Of a stretch of 64,000 nucleotides of DNA, positions 50,808 through 60,234 are shown piece by piece. Positions within the stretch are counted from its first letter, which is position 1; each line of letters opens with the position of its first letter. Location: assembly GCA_021775475.1 (NCBI GenBank), contig JAJFHS010000017.1, forward strand, positions 95,303 through 159,302, in the 5' to 3' direction. This stretch comes from Hyphomicrobiales bacterium. Lineage in GTDB: Bacteria > Pseudomonadota > Alphaproteobacteria > Rhizobiales > JAJFHR01. The position numbers and the translations under genes were made by a program. The notes under the pieces were generated by a model. That model worked only from the letters and a program-made list of their open reading frames with translations, did no database searches and had not been told where the DNA came from.

Positions 50808-52433
50808 TTGACCCAGTTCATTAACACTAAAGAAGCTCTTGTAACCGAAGCCATAGACGGATTTTTGCGAACCTCTGGTGCACACCTGGCCCGACTGGAT
50901 GGTTTTCCGCATATCAAGGTTATTGTGCGTGAAGACTGGGATAAATCCAAAGTAGCGCTGGTCTCGGGCGGCGGCTCCGGGCACGAACCGGCTCATGTGG
51001 GGTATGTCGGCGCTGGCATGTTGACAGCGGCTGTGTGCGGTGACGTCTTCGCCTCGCCCTCGGTTGATGCGGTGCTGGCGGGTATTCTCGCCGTTTCCGG
51101 CACAGCTGGATGCCTGTTGATTGTCAAGAACTACACCGGTGACCGGCTGAATTTTGGTCTGGCAGCGGAACGCGCGCGGGCCTATGGTATCAAGGTGTCG
51201 ATGGTGATCGTCGATGATGACATAGCCTTGCCGGATCTGCCCCAGGCGCGCGGGGTAGCGGGTACACTGTTTGTGCACAAAATTGCCGGTGCTCTGGCGA
51301 CAAGCGGTGCTGACCTTGAAACGGTCACTGAAGCTGCTCAACAGGTGATCGCTAAAGTGGCCAGCATCGGCATGTCGCTCGATACCTGTACTGTGCCGGG
51401 CTCACCTAAAGAGATGCGAATTCAGGAGGGCAAGGCAGAACTTGGGCTTGGCATCCACGGCGAGTCTGGCGTCGAGTTAGTTGATTTTACTACAGCTCGC
51501 GATGCCATGGCTATCGTGCTTGAGCGGCTTAAACCAAATGTTGGTGATGGCACCAAAGTGGCACTACTCAACAATCTGGGCGGGGCAACACCGCTGGAAA
51601 TGTCGGTGTTGGCCGAAGAACTTTCAAAATCGGACGTGATCGATAATATTCACTACCTGATAGGTCCGGCACCCTTGATGACATCTTTGGACATGCGCGG
51701 CTTTTCAGTCTCGATTTTACCCGTCAGCCCGGAAGGCCTTGCCCTGTTGCAAACCCCGGTTAGCTTGCGCAGCTGGCCCGGCTGCATCGACATTGAAGCA
51801 CCGCGAATTCGTCCCATTCCAGATGGCTTGACCCCGATCAAGCCAATCCCCTCAAAGGATCCGGCGATGGCTCAATTCATCGCACGCTGTTGCGATGTGT
51901 TCATTGCAGCAGAGGTGGAATTGAACGCACTCGATACGCATTCAGGCGATGGCGACACCGGGGCAACACTTGCGGGAGCTTCTCGCGCCCTCAAGGCATC
52001 GATTGACCGGCTGCCGCTGGCTGATCCGACACAGCTTTATCGCGCCATCGGATTAGAGCTAAGCCAGACCATGGGGGGATCATCCGGGGTGCTTCTAGCA
52101 ATCTTTTTCTCGGCAGTGGGGGACGCGCTTTCTTCGGGAATGCCCATGGTCGATGCGTTGAAAGCCGGGTTATTGCGGGTCCGCGAAGTTGGCGGTGCCG
52201 AACCCGGCGACCGCACGATGATCGATGCCCTGACGCCAGCACTCGACGCTTTGCCCAACGGTGTCACCCATGCTGCCAAAGCAGCGCGGCAAGGTGCTGA
52301 TTATACCGCCGAGATAGTCAAGGCCAAAGCCGGAAGGGCGAGTTATATTTCGAAAGAACGCTTGCGCGGGTATAACGACCCCGGTGCCGAAGCTGTTGCC
52401 CTGCTTTTTGAAAACATGAGCATCACTTCGTAA
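50808..52433 (+). CDS. Dihydroxyacetone kinase family protein (DhaK-DhaL fusion)
   Basis: A 541-residue single-chain kinase. The DhaK half (about 1-330) has VSGGGSGHEPAHVGYVGAGM, and the covalent substrate histidine lies in LGLGIHGESGVEL (residue about 216). The DhaL half (about 355-541) has the ATP/Mg loop LDTHSGDGDTGATL and TMGGSSGVLLAIFFSA. ATP-dependent fused kinases of this kind phosphorylate dihydroxyacetone or, in related LacI/ABC loci, four-carbon ketoses such as erythrulose. It starts with TTG behind AAGGAG. It closes the transport operon, so the imported compound is probably converted to a phosphorylated triose or tetrose inside the cell. Confidence 0.9.
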   Translation: MTQFINTKEALVTEAIDGFLRTSGAHLARLDGFPHIKVIVREDWDKSKVALVSGGGSGHEPAHVGYVGAGMLTAAVCGDVFASPSVDAVLAGILAVSGTAGCLLIVKNYTGDRLNFGLAAERARAYGIKVSMVIVDDDIALPDLPQARGVAGTLFVHKIAGALATSGADLETVTEAAQQVIAKVASIGMSLDTCTVPGSPKEMRIQEGKAELGLGIHGESGVELVDFTTARDAMAIVLERLKPNVGDGTKVALLNNLGGATPLEMSVLAEELSKSDVIDNIHYLIGPAPLMTSLDMRGFSVSILPVSPEGLALLQTPVSLRSWPGCIDIEAPRIRPIPDGLTPIKPIPSKDPAMAQFIARCCDVFIAAEVELNALDTHSGDGDTGATLAGASRALKASIDRLPLADPTQLYRAIGLELSQTMGGSSGVLLAIFFSAVGDALSSGMPMVDALKAGLLRVREVGGAEPGDRTMIDALTPALDALPNGVTHAAKAARQGADYTAEIVKAKAGRASYISKERLRGYNDPGAEAVALLFENMSITS

Positions 52434-52449
52434 ACCGGAGCGGTTTATT

Positions 52450-52824
52450 TCACGGTTTACTTGTCAGGTCCCCGGTTTTCGGGTCGATTGCCCGGTAAGG
52501 AAGCTTGGCCTCCTTCCAGGCACCAAACCCGCCAGCCATATGAGATAGTGGTGCGATACCGGCGTTGGCACAGCGCTCGGCGATTGCGTGTGAGCGCATG
52601 CCGGACCCGCAATGAAAGACGATAGGTTTGCCATCCTGCACCGGTAGTTTAAGCGGATCAAATGTCGACATCGGAAATAAAAGTGCACCACCGATATGCT
52701 CAAACGCATATTCATTGGGTGTGCGCACATCTATCAGTACAATCTCGTTACGGTCAAAGCTGTCTTTAACTTCCGCAGGCGTCAGAGTTTTAAGTTCCAC
52801 ACCATTCAGGTTTTCTGTTTCCAT
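52450..52824 (-). CDS. Rhodanese-like domain protein
   Basis: A 124-residue single-domain rhodanese. The active-site cysteine is in IVFHCGSGMRSHAIAE, followed by AGGFGAWKEAKLP, and the N-terminal half has VLIDVRTPNEYAFEHIGGA. It should carry sulfur as a persulfide, or serve as a thiosulfate sulfurtransferase, in the cytoplasm. The ATG has CAGGAG upstream, and the start is 5 nt after the stop of the iron-sulfur protein gene. It is the last gene of a four-gene redox operon and is convergent with the dihydroxyacetone kinase gene. Confidence 0.92.
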   Translation of the reverse strand: METENLNGVELKTLTPAEVKDSFDRNEIVLIDVRTPNEYAFEHIGGALLFPMSTFDPLKLPVQDGKPIVFHCGSGMRSHAIAERCANAGIAPLSHMAGGFGAWKEAKLPYRAIDPKTGDLTSKP

Positions 52825-52829
52825 GATAA

Positions 52830-54152
52830 TTACTCCTGTTCAATAATCATATTTTCAACGACCAGTTCAAGCAGGCTTTCCACCTGCCTGTCCCAACCGC
52901 TGGCTTCGGTTTCACGATCAAATTGCAATCTGCACTGACCACAACTGGTGACAAAATGATCAGCACCGGTGGCCTCAACCTCCTTGCGCTTCAACTCAAA
53001 CGCCTTTTGGCGCAAGGGCGCAGCCCGGGTATTGGCCAGCACACCGCCGCCGCCGCCACAACAAAAAGAGGTTTCACGGTGATGTTCAAGCTCATGCAAT
53101 TCCATCCCCAACGCCTTCAGTGCCACCCGGGGAGCGTCCCCCAACCCGCCGCGACGGATTTGCTGGCAGGGGTCATGAAAGGTAGCTGATTCACCCACCG
53201 GCCTCACCCGGATTTTGCCGGATTGAATATTTTCGGCCAGAAGTTCGATCGTGTGCATGATGCGGATATCGTCAATGGGACCGCCATACCAGCGCGCCGC
53301 TTCCCACCGCGCTGCCCCCCAGGCATGACCACATTCGGGCAACAATATCGTTGTCGCTCCAATTTCGCGGGCCTTGTCAATCAATCGGCAGGTCAATTCG
53401 CCCTGAAGTTCCAGATCGCCGGAGAGGTACCCGAAATTGGTTGCTTCAAAGGCGATTGAAGAAAAGGTCCAGTCAAGTTTAAGATGATCCAGTATTCTGG
53501 CAACACCAACGATGGAATCCTGATGATCCTCCAGATCTCCCGGGGCCAGCGTCATCAAAAGATCCGCCTCTGGTCTATCGAGCGGCAGGCTAATGGAATA
53601 TTTCTTCTCGATGTCATGAATGGTATCAATAAACTCCTGAGGTTCACCGAAGGGGCTGTGTTTTGTCTCGGCATTGCTGGTGATCTGTGCCAATCGATCG
53701 GGTAGAAGTCCCGCACGATACATGCCATGACGGGCTTCCTTGACCAGTTCGGAAATGTCAATTCCCATTGGACACGCCAGAGTGCAACGCCCGCACAAGG
53801 TACAGGAATCATAAATCAACTCTTCCCATTCCTGCAACTCGGTAATGGACAGGCGCGGGGCCATACCCACCATTCCGGCAAGCCAGCTGAACGGGCTCTG
53901 GGTGCGGTGGTAAGCATCTTCAAAAGGTTTTAACTTGTGAATTGGCGTGTATTTTGCTTCTCCCGTCGTCAGATAGAAGTGACAGGCCTCCGCACACAGG
54001 CCGCAACGTACGCAGGCATTCATGTAGCTTGAAGCATGGGGGCCGAATTCCACAAGAAAACCTTCCATCGCATTGGCCACACGCACTGCGTCCGGCAGGT
54101 CGCGCTGCTGGTCGAAATCCCGGGTTGATTTGGGTTTGGTAATACTGGTCAT
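52830..54152 (-). CDS. (Fe-S)-binding protein, HdrD/DsrK-like
   Basis: A 440-residue cytoplasmic iron-sulfur protein. The N-terminal ferredoxin-like domain has two cysteine clusters, CVRCGLCAEACHFYL (about 47-61) and CTLCGRCTLACPMG (about 117-130), for two [4Fe-4S] clusters. The C-terminal half holds two CCG-type cysteine regions: one cluster region includes ECGHAW and DPCQQIRRGG, the other FCCGGGGGV and CGQCRLQFD. This layout matches HdrD/DsrK and other heterodisulfide-reductase-like subunits. A strong TAGGAGG precedes its ATG. With the two membrane cytochrome b subunits it would form a quinone-linked complex. The physiological substrate is unknown. Confidence 0.9.
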   Translation of the reverse strand: MTSITKPKSTRDFDQQRDLPDAVRVANAMEGFLVEFGPHASSYMNACVRCGLCAEACHFYLTTGEAKYTPIHKLKPFEDAYHRTQSPFSWLAGMVGMAPRLSITELQEWEELIYDSCTLCGRCTLACPMGIDISELVKEARHGMYRAGLLPDRLAQITSNAETKHSPFGEPQEFIDTIHDIEKKYSISLPLDRPEADLLMTLAPGDLEDHQDSIVGVARILDHLKLDWTFSSIAFEATNFGYLSGDLELQGELTCRLIDKAREIGATTILLPECGHAWGAARWEAARWYGGPIDDIRIMHTIELLAENIQSGKIRVRPVGESATFHDPCQQIRRGGLGDAPRVALKALGMELHELEHHRETSFCCGGGGGVLANTRAAPLRQKAFELKRKEVEATGADHFVTSCGQCRLQFDRETEASGWDRQVESLLELVVENMIIEQE

Positions 54153-54163
54153 ACGTTATCCTC

Positions 54164-54814
54164 CTACATCCGTGTGCCGCGACGCCCGGCCAGTGCCCCG
54201 GTAAATCCGCGTGACAGGGGCCAGGTGAACGTGTGCATTAAACTGCTGAACGGGAAATAGATCAGCCACATCTCGACAAATCCCAGATGAATGGCGCGCA
54301 GTGAAGTGCTTTGCTCGGCCAGTGCCATACAACCGGTGAGCATCACCAAAAAGGTCAGCCCGGCGGCAATATGATCATCACGCCGTGAAATCAGCCGCAC
54401 CACCGGATCGACGAACCGCCGTATCCACAGGGCGAGCAATCCGGCAAACGCAAATTGTGCCGCAATAATAAAACCCCAACGTGGCAGTAGCGGCCAGTCT
54501 ATGGCATAAATATTTTCACGAATAAAAGCCACGTGCGGTGCTGCAAATAAAAGCAGGGCGAACAGACCCAGATGGAAGGCGTAACCAGCCAGGGTGACAA
54601 ACCAGACCCGGCCTTGTTTCATAAACATACGACGGGGCAGGAAGTGGGTAAAGATCAGTTTAATGGCACCAAGACCGGGGGAGCCGACGGCACGCGCCTT
54701 ATCTTTCTTGCGCCCGAAAATCAGGATTGCAAAGATACGCCATCCCGCGAAAATAAGAAAAATGGTGGCCGAGGCTTTCCAGAGCGGGCCTTCGAGAAGT
54801 TCAATAATACTCAT
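54164..54814 (-). CDS. NarI/DsrM-like membrane cytochrome b subunit
   Basis: A 216-residue membrane protein with about five helices that looks like the gamma subunit of nitrate reductase or DsrM. Candidate heme-ligand histidines lie in YAFHLGLFALLLF, AIHLGFVEMW and SSLMHTFTWPL. It has a short cytoplasmic loop with many basic residues (FGRKKDKARAVG). It sits between the HdrD/DsrK-like gene (11 nt downstream) and the cytochrome b561-type gene (4-nt overlap upstream). It should pass electrons between the quinone pool and the iron-sulfur protein. Confidence 0.8.
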   Translation of the reverse strand: MSIIELLEGPLWKASATIFLIFAGWRIFAILIFGRKKDKARAVGSPGLGAIKLIFTHFLPRRMFMKQGRVWFVTLAGYAFHLGLFALLLFAAPHVAFIRENIYAIDWPLLPRWGFIIAAQFAFAGLLALWIRRFVDPVVRLISRRDDHIAAGLTFLVMLTGCMALAEQSTSLRAIHLGFVEMWLIYFPFSSLMHTFTWPLSRGFTGALAGRRGTRM

Positions 54815-55842
54815 GGTCTGTTTGCTCCCTTCGTGGCTTTGATTTCAGCAAACCAGCGATCGTGATGAGTGCGCGCCCAATTCTCATCCACCTCGCCGTC
54901 AATCATGCCTTCCAGCGTGCCTTGGGTTCCGATGGTTGCAAGATAAATGTGACCAAGAGCGAAGCCGATAAAAACAAGAGCTGCGATGACATGGGATATT
55001 TGCGATAATTGCAGCAGATTGCGGGTGCCAAGAGCATCGGGAAAACTCAGCAGAATACCGCTGGCCGACAAGGTCAGGCCAACGAGGATCGCCACCCAGA
55101 ACCACGCTTTTTCACCGGCGTTATAGCGCCCGGAACTGGCATGCCCCCCGAACATTCCACCAGCGCTCAATACCCATTTAATATCGGTAAGAGTTGGAAA
55201 ATTCCCGCGTATAAAAGTGATGAAAAGCGCCACTAACGAGAGAATAAAAATCGGCCCAAAAAGATTATGTGTCTGCATTGAAGCTGTGGCCAGCGCGCTA
55301 TATGCAGCCTTGCCGACCACAGGTATCAGCACAGGCCGACCGAACAATAAAACCAGCCCGGTAAAGGCGAGCAGCAAAAACAGCACCGCTATGCCCCAGT
55401 GCACCACCCTGTGGGTTACTGAAAACCGCGCTATCTTGTTGCGAGACCGGCCGCCCTCAATCTTCAAACGTCCCCGGAGCATAAAAAACAGGGACAATGT
55501 ACCAATGACGGCGAGCAACCCGGCTGCGCCATACCTGATTAAGGGACCATTGCTCTGACGCAATTGCGCCCACCAGACACCATCAGTGTTAATCGCCACA
55601 CCATCCTCAGCCCGTTTAGTGGTCGCAAGGCCTGGTCGGCCCTGTTTTAAGGCGCGCCAGAGTTCAGAGTCACTTTGTTTGCTAAGTGTATTTTCTCGGT
55701 AAGGCGCATTGGACTGGGGTGAACCCGTACCCTGCGCAAAAACCGGTAGATTGCCAGCAACCAGCATACCGAAGACCATAATCAGAACAACCATGGTCAA
55801 CCTAACCAGCCGCCCCGGCATTAAATCATCAAGTGTATACAT
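54811..55842 (-). CDS. Formate dehydrogenase gamma-subunit-like cytochrome b (b561 family)
   Basis: A 343-residue inner-membrane protein. It opens with a hydrophobic leader (LTMVVLIMVFGMLVAGNLPVFA), then a periplasmic segment of about 80 residues, one more helix and a four-helix cytochrome b core. The conserved histidines are in VTHRVVHWG, MQTHNLFGP, QISHVIAA and ALGHIYLATIG, as in FdoI/FdnI. No formate dehydrogenase catalytic subunit is nearby. It is the first gene of the redox operon, with the NarI-like gene overlapping its stop by 4 nt. The 94 nt between it and the RND pump gene (55843-55936) probably contain its promoter. Confidence 0.85.
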   Translation of the reverse strand: MYTLDDLMPGRLVRLTMVVLIMVFGMLVAGNLPVFAQGTGSPQSNAPYRENTLSKQSDSELWRALKQGRPGLATTKRAEDGVAINTDGVWWAQLRQSNGPLIRYGAAGLLAVIGTLSLFFMLRGRLKIEGGRSRNKIARFSVTHRVVHWGIAVLFLLLAFTGLVLLFGRPVLIPVVGKAAYSALATASMQTHNLFGPIFILSLVALFITFIRGNFPTLTDIKWVLSAGGMFGGHASSGRYNAGEKAWFWVAILVGLTLSASGILLSFPDALGTRNLLQLSQISHVIAALVFIGFALGHIYLATIGTQGTLEGMIDGEVDENWARTHHDRWFAEIKATKGANRP

Positions 55843-55936
55843 ATGACTATCAACCTCGCTTCAATGGAGAACCCGACCGGTAGTTCGATCAACCTCTCCT
55901 GTTTTCACAGCTATAAACAAAGAATTCATTTGAACA

Positions 55937-58900
55937 TCACTTTTCATTCGCAAACAATGCCGTAATTTTTGAGTGGCTCCGGTGCAGCAAATAATAAAAT
56001 ACCGGCACGGCAACGAGAGTCAGAAACGTGCCGACCATCAACCCGCCAATGGCAACGACCGCAAGCGGTGACAGGCGTTCAATGCCAACTGCCCATTCCA
56101 TGGCGATAGGCAACATACCGACACTTGAAGCCGTTGCTGTCATCAAGATAGGGCGGGTTCTCAGTTCAACCGACTGGATCAGCGCCTCTTTGAGAGGCTT
56201 GCCTTTTTTCATAGCCTCTTTGGTGAAATCAAGCAGCAGAATGCCGTTGTTAACCGCAATCCCCATGAGCAGGATAAAGCCCATAAACGACGGCATGGAG
56301 CTGTGCTTGTCGGCCAGCATCATTGCCCATACAGCCCCAATGACTGCCAACGGCAGGGAGGCCATGATCGCAATTGGGTCGAGGAAGGAGTTGAAGGTGA
56401 TCACCAGCATCAAGAACAAAAGGGCTAGGCCAATAATCAGAGAGTTTCTCAGACGGGTGAAAGATTCCCCCATCTGCTTGAATTCCCCTTCGTAAGCGAT
56501 TGAATACCCACGCGGCAGCGGCAAGCCTTTCAATGCGGCTGTAACATTGTCATGCAGGCTGGTAATGGCGATGTTGCGCCGATAGCCGACAATATCGAGA
56601 GTGGGCAGCAAGGCCTGATGGGTTTCAGCTGTCGGGGCAAATGTTGTTGTCGGGCTGGCAAGTGCTGCAAGGGGGATATATTTTCCTGAAACTGTGCGAA
56701 TTTGCACAGCATTCAGTGCTTCCGGTGTAGAGCGCTGGCCAGCTTTCAACCGCACCCAGACAGGAATGGAATTTTCGCCATTGATCCGTAATCTGCCACC
56801 GGGAAGACCCTGCACAGCAGCGGCTACTTGCCGGGCTACATCAAGGGCTGTCAATCCGTAAAGCCTGGCGCGCTCGGGCGAAACATTCAGGTTCAACTGT
56901 TGCGCTGCCCCCTGCCAGGTACGTTCAATGCCGGTGAGGCCTTTAACCGAATTAAGCCGGGTCATGACTTGATCACCCAGCTGGTCAAGAACCAGAGGGT
57001 CGGGGCCGATTATCATAACATCCACAGCACCGCGAATGGACGACAGGGCAGTGGCACCAAACTCGGATACATTTGAAGATATCAGTCCGGGGATTTTACG
57101 CAGATGCTGGCGAATATTTTTTTCAATTTCATAAATTGACTGCGTGCGTTTGAAGCGGTTAACAATATTAACTGTGAACCGCCCCGCCTGCAACGTGCGT
57201 GCGGCACCAAAAGATTTAACGCCGGGTTCTGCCCCGATGACCATTGAGGAGTTCAGCAACCAGTCCTCCGGCATTGAAGCCCGTACAGCTTCATCAACGC
57301 TTGCAGTAATCTTGCGCATTTCCCCAGTGTCGGTATTGGGTTGTGCTTCAAAGGTGACAATCATCACACCGGTATCCATCAGCGGCATGATTTCACGACC
57401 GAGAAAGGCAATTTGCGGTGCGGAGGCTGCAAACATCACAGTAAAAGTGAGTGTCACCAAAATCGGATGCCGCAATGCCCGCCCGGTTGTGTGAACAAAA
57501 AAGCTGCGCACAGGTGTGATGAAAAACCGGTCAAAAGGCCGCAGGATAAATGCCAGCGGATCACGCCTGTTGGGTTTCATAATCATCGGCACCAGCAGCG
57601 GAATTATCGTAATCGAAACCACCAGCGAGGCCGCAAGTGCTACCGTCAGCGTAACGGTTAAAGGGCGCAAAATAGTCTGGACAAATCCGCCAATGAACAT
57701 AATGGGCAAAAGAACAGAAATGGTCGTGATCGTGCCGGACATGTCTGCCAGCAGAATTTCACCGGTTCCTTTGACGGCTGCATCCTTTGCCGATTCAACC
57801 CCTGAACGCATGCGCCGTTCTATATTTTCAATAACCACAACCGCATCATCTGCCAACAGGCCAACGGCGATGACGACAGCTGTCAGGGTAATCATATCAA
57901 ATTCATAACCCATCAGGTGCAGGACGACAAAAGTCAGCAGATAGGTGAGTGGTATTGACAAGGCGGTGATGATGGCGGCGCGGGTATTGTTGAGAAACAA
58001 CAGGATCACAATCAACGTCATGATCACCGCTTCGCGCAAAGATTCCATCATATTATCAACGGTCTGATGGATAATTCGCCCTTGCGTATCGGCAATGCTC
58101 AAACTCAGCATGGGAAATTCATCAGCAATCAGCGGCAGGGTTTTTTCAATCGTGGCGATAATAACCGAGGCATTGCCATTGTCACCGCGCAGCAATGAAA
58201 TGGCAACAGCAGCCTTGCCATTGCCGCGATAAAGCGATGTCGGATCTGACGCCCCCCAGGTGACCGTTCCCAGATCACCAACGCGCACATGGGTGCCACC
58301 AGGCAATGGCACCAGAACTTCGGCAAGATCAGCCGGCAGTCGCGCCAGCGCTTTGGCGGTCAGCAACAACCGGAAACCATCGCGGTGAACAAGGCCCGCG
58401 GGCTTTGAGATGTTGCTGCCCTCGAGTGCCTGGGCAACAGCATCCGGGCCGATGGCAAAAGCTTCAAGTTTATTGCGATCAAGATCAACCGACACCTGAC
58501 GCTTGTCGCCACCAAACACCTCAACTTCGGCAACACCGGGGATATTCAAAAGCTTGTCGCGTACCGGATTTTCAACAATCCGGCGGATCTGGCCAAGATC
58601 AAGATCATATCCTTTTGCTGCGGCAGCGGCGATAACCACAACAGGACGGGCAGCTTCGGTGATTTTGAAAATCAGAGGTGTTCGAACTCCAACAGGCAAC
58701 AGGCCGGTAACCCGGGGCATCTCGGTTGCAACATCTGTCGCCGCAGTGGAAATATCAATACCATATTCAAATTCCACCTGGACCGCTGAGACTTCATCAC
58801 GTGAGGTTGAAGTGACGCGCCTGACCCCGTCAATGGCCGAAAGGCGGACCTCAATTGGATGCGTAACTTCAGTGGCAACATCTTTTGCTGCCGCCCCCGG

Positions 58901-59053
58901 CCACGAGGTGACAACGGAAACTGTTGGCCGGTTACTATCGGGAAAAAGATTAAGCGGCATCGCCTGATAGCTTAAAATGCCGCCCAATATGATAAAGGCA
59001 AACAGCGCTAAAATTGCATGCGGGCGTGCTAATATCCAGGCGATGAATTTCAT
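55937..59053 (-). CDS. RND efflux transporter, AcrB/HAE-type
   Basis: A 1038-residue proton-driven exporter with 12 predicted helices in two halves. The N-terminus FIAWILARPHAILALFAFI and SVVTSWPGAAAKDVATEVTHPIE mark the family, and the charged helix 4 reads GLLADDAVVVIENIERRM with the paired aspartates of the proton relay. The second half has FMGFILLMGIAVNNGILLLDFTKEA and ELRTRPILMTATAS. It extrudes drugs or other toxic compounds, with the adaptor encoded immediately upstream (4-nt overlap). A dedicated TolC gene is not next to it. The substrate is not predictable. Confidence 0.93.
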   Translation of the reverse strand: MKFIAWILARPHAILALFAFIILGGILSYQAMPLNLFPDSNRPTVSVVTSWPGAAAKDVATEVTHPIEVRLSAIDGVRRVTSTSRDEVSAVQVEFEYGIDISTAATDVATEMPRVTGLLPVGVRTPLIFKITEAARPVVVIAAAAAKGYDLDLGQIRRIVENPVRDKLLNIPGVAEVEVFGGDKRQVSVDLDRNKLEAFAIGPDAVAQALEGSNISKPAGLVHRDGFRLLLTAKALARLPADLAEVLVPLPGGTHVRVGDLGTVTWGASDPTSLYRGNGKAAVAISLLRGDNGNASVIIATIEKTLPLIADEFPMLSLSIADTQGRIIHQTVDNMMESLREAVIMTLIVILLFLNNTRAAIITALSIPLTYLLTFVVLHLMGYEFDMITLTAVVIAVGLLADDAVVVIENIERRMRSGVESAKDAAVKGTGEILLADMSGTITTISVLLPIMFIGGFVQTILRPLTVTLTVALAASLVVSITIIPLLVPMIMKPNRRDPLAFILRPFDRFFITPVRSFFVHTTGRALRHPILVTLTFTVMFAASAPQIAFLGREIMPLMDTGVMIVTFEAQPNTDTGEMRKITASVDEAVRASMPEDWLLNSSMVIGAEPGVKSFGAARTLQAGRFTVNIVNRFKRTQSIYEIEKNIRQHLRKIPGLISSNVSEFGATALSSIRGAVDVMIIGPDPLVLDQLGDQVMTRLNSVKGLTGIERTWQGAAQQLNLNVSPERARLYGLTALDVARQVAAAVQGLPGGRLRINGENSIPVWVRLKAGQRSTPEALNAVQIRTVSGKYIPLAALASPTTTFAPTAETHQALLPTLDIVGYRRNIAITSLHDNVTAALKGLPLPRGYSIAYEGEFKQMGESFTRLRNSLIIGLALLFLMLVITFNSFLDPIAIMASLPLAVIGAVWAMMLADKHSSMPSFMGFILLMGIAVNNGILLLDFTKEAMKKGKPLKEALIQSVELRTRPILMTATASSVGMLPIAMEWAVGIERLSPLAVVAIGGLMVGTFLTLVAVPVFYYLLHRSHSKITALFANEK

Positions 59054-60183
59054 TGCGCCAACCCCTGGGCAAGGATCGCCTGATCACCGTCCTTTAACTT
59101 TAGCAACACGGATTGCTGCGCGACAACAACCCTGTCGTTTGGTTGAATGTCTGCTTTGATGGCGACGCCGTGAGAGCTGGAATTAATAATTTTGACCGGC
59201 ACTTTTTTCAGGGAAACAGTATTCCCGCTTCCGCTTGCCCTGACCACAAAGCCGCTTATCCCATCCGCTGACCAGGCGATAGACGTTACAGGTACAGACA
59301 GGGCATCTTTGATTTTTCCGGTAATGACGCGCACCGGCACGCGCGCACCGGCAGGCAACCTGAACGGTGATGAGGCAAGATCAACTTCGATACTGCCCAT
59401 TGACAGGCTATCCAGCGTTTGATTGATCCGGGTCAGGCGGGCATTGAAGGTTTTGCCGCCGGACGTCATGACCACCTCACTGCCAATTTGCAACTTGTTC
59501 AGCACCGCCTGTGGCACCTTGATGGAAAAGCGGGTTTTACCGGAAACGGACAGTCGATAAATCGGCTTGCCGGATACGGCAAAATTTCCCGGCTCCGCCA
59601 GCCGCTCGGCAACCGTGCCGCTTTTATCCGCCACAATCACCGTATAGCTGCGGCGGGTTTTGAGTTGAGACAACTGGTGCCCCAGGGCTGCAACTTTCTT
59701 TTGCGCGGCAATATAAGCCGTTCGCGCACTATCGGTAGTTTCCTGTGTGGCAAACCCTTTAGTTAGAAGGGATTGTTGCCGCACAAGTTCTTTTTTCTGA
59801 AAACCCTCCTGTTGGACAGCCGCATCGAGATCGGCTTTTAATGCGGAAATTTCGTCATTGATTTGTGAAGCGTCAATCCGGGCAAGAACTGTACCAGGCT
59901 GAAATTCCTGACCTTCCCTGGGTCCCATAGCGATGATTGTGCCGGAAATCTGGGGTGTTACAACCACTTCTGAATCGGACTTTTTTGTTGCCAGCGCCAA
60001 AAACCCCGAGGCTACTGTTTTGCGCTGAACTCTGGCACTGTGCAGCGCCCATGGTGCAACAACAGGCGGGGCCACCTGAGTATGTTGTATTGCGCGTTGG
60101 TTGCGTAAATATACCGCACCAACCACCAGTGCACCGGCAACGATAATGGCTGCACTGTAGGAGAGAATTTTTGTTATTTTCAT
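59050..60183 (-). CDS. RND efflux periplasmic adaptor subunit
   Basis: A 377-residue membrane fusion protein. A single N-terminal helix (about 7-24, ILSYSAAIIVAGALVVGAVYL) anchors it. The biotinyl-lipoyl halves are SEVVVTPQISGTIIAMGPREGQEFQPGTVLARIDA (in parts: SGTIIAMGPREGQEF) and YTVIVADKSGTVAERLAEPG, flanking a coiled-coil hairpin of about 85 residues. The beta-barrel region (MGSIEVDLASSPFRLPAGARVPVRV) follows. It bridges the RND pump, encoded next with a 4-nt overlap, to an outer-membrane channel. The start ATG has AGGTGCG just before it. Confidence 0.9.
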   Translation of the reverse strand: MKITKILSYSAAIIVAGALVVGAVYLRNQRAIQHTQVAPPVVAPWALHSARVQRKTVASGFLALATKKSDSEVVVTPQISGTIIAMGPREGQEFQPGTVLARIDASQINDEISALKADLDAAVQQEGFQKKELVRQQSLLTKGFATQETTDSARTAYIAAQKKVAALGHQLSQLKTRRSYTVIVADKSGTVAERLAEPGNFAVSGKPIYRLSVSGKTRFSIKVPQAVLNKLQIGSEVVMTSGGKTFNARLTRINQTLDSLSMGSIEVDLASSPFRLPAGARVPVRVITGKIKDALSVPVTSIAWSADGISGFVVRASGSGNTVSLKKVPVKIINSSSHGVAIKADIQPNDRVVVAQQSVLLKLKDGDQAILAQGLAQ

Positions 60184-60234
60184 CGCACCTGACCCTGCTG
60201 GTGTTATTTCAAAAGTTATTCACACGGAGAAAAC

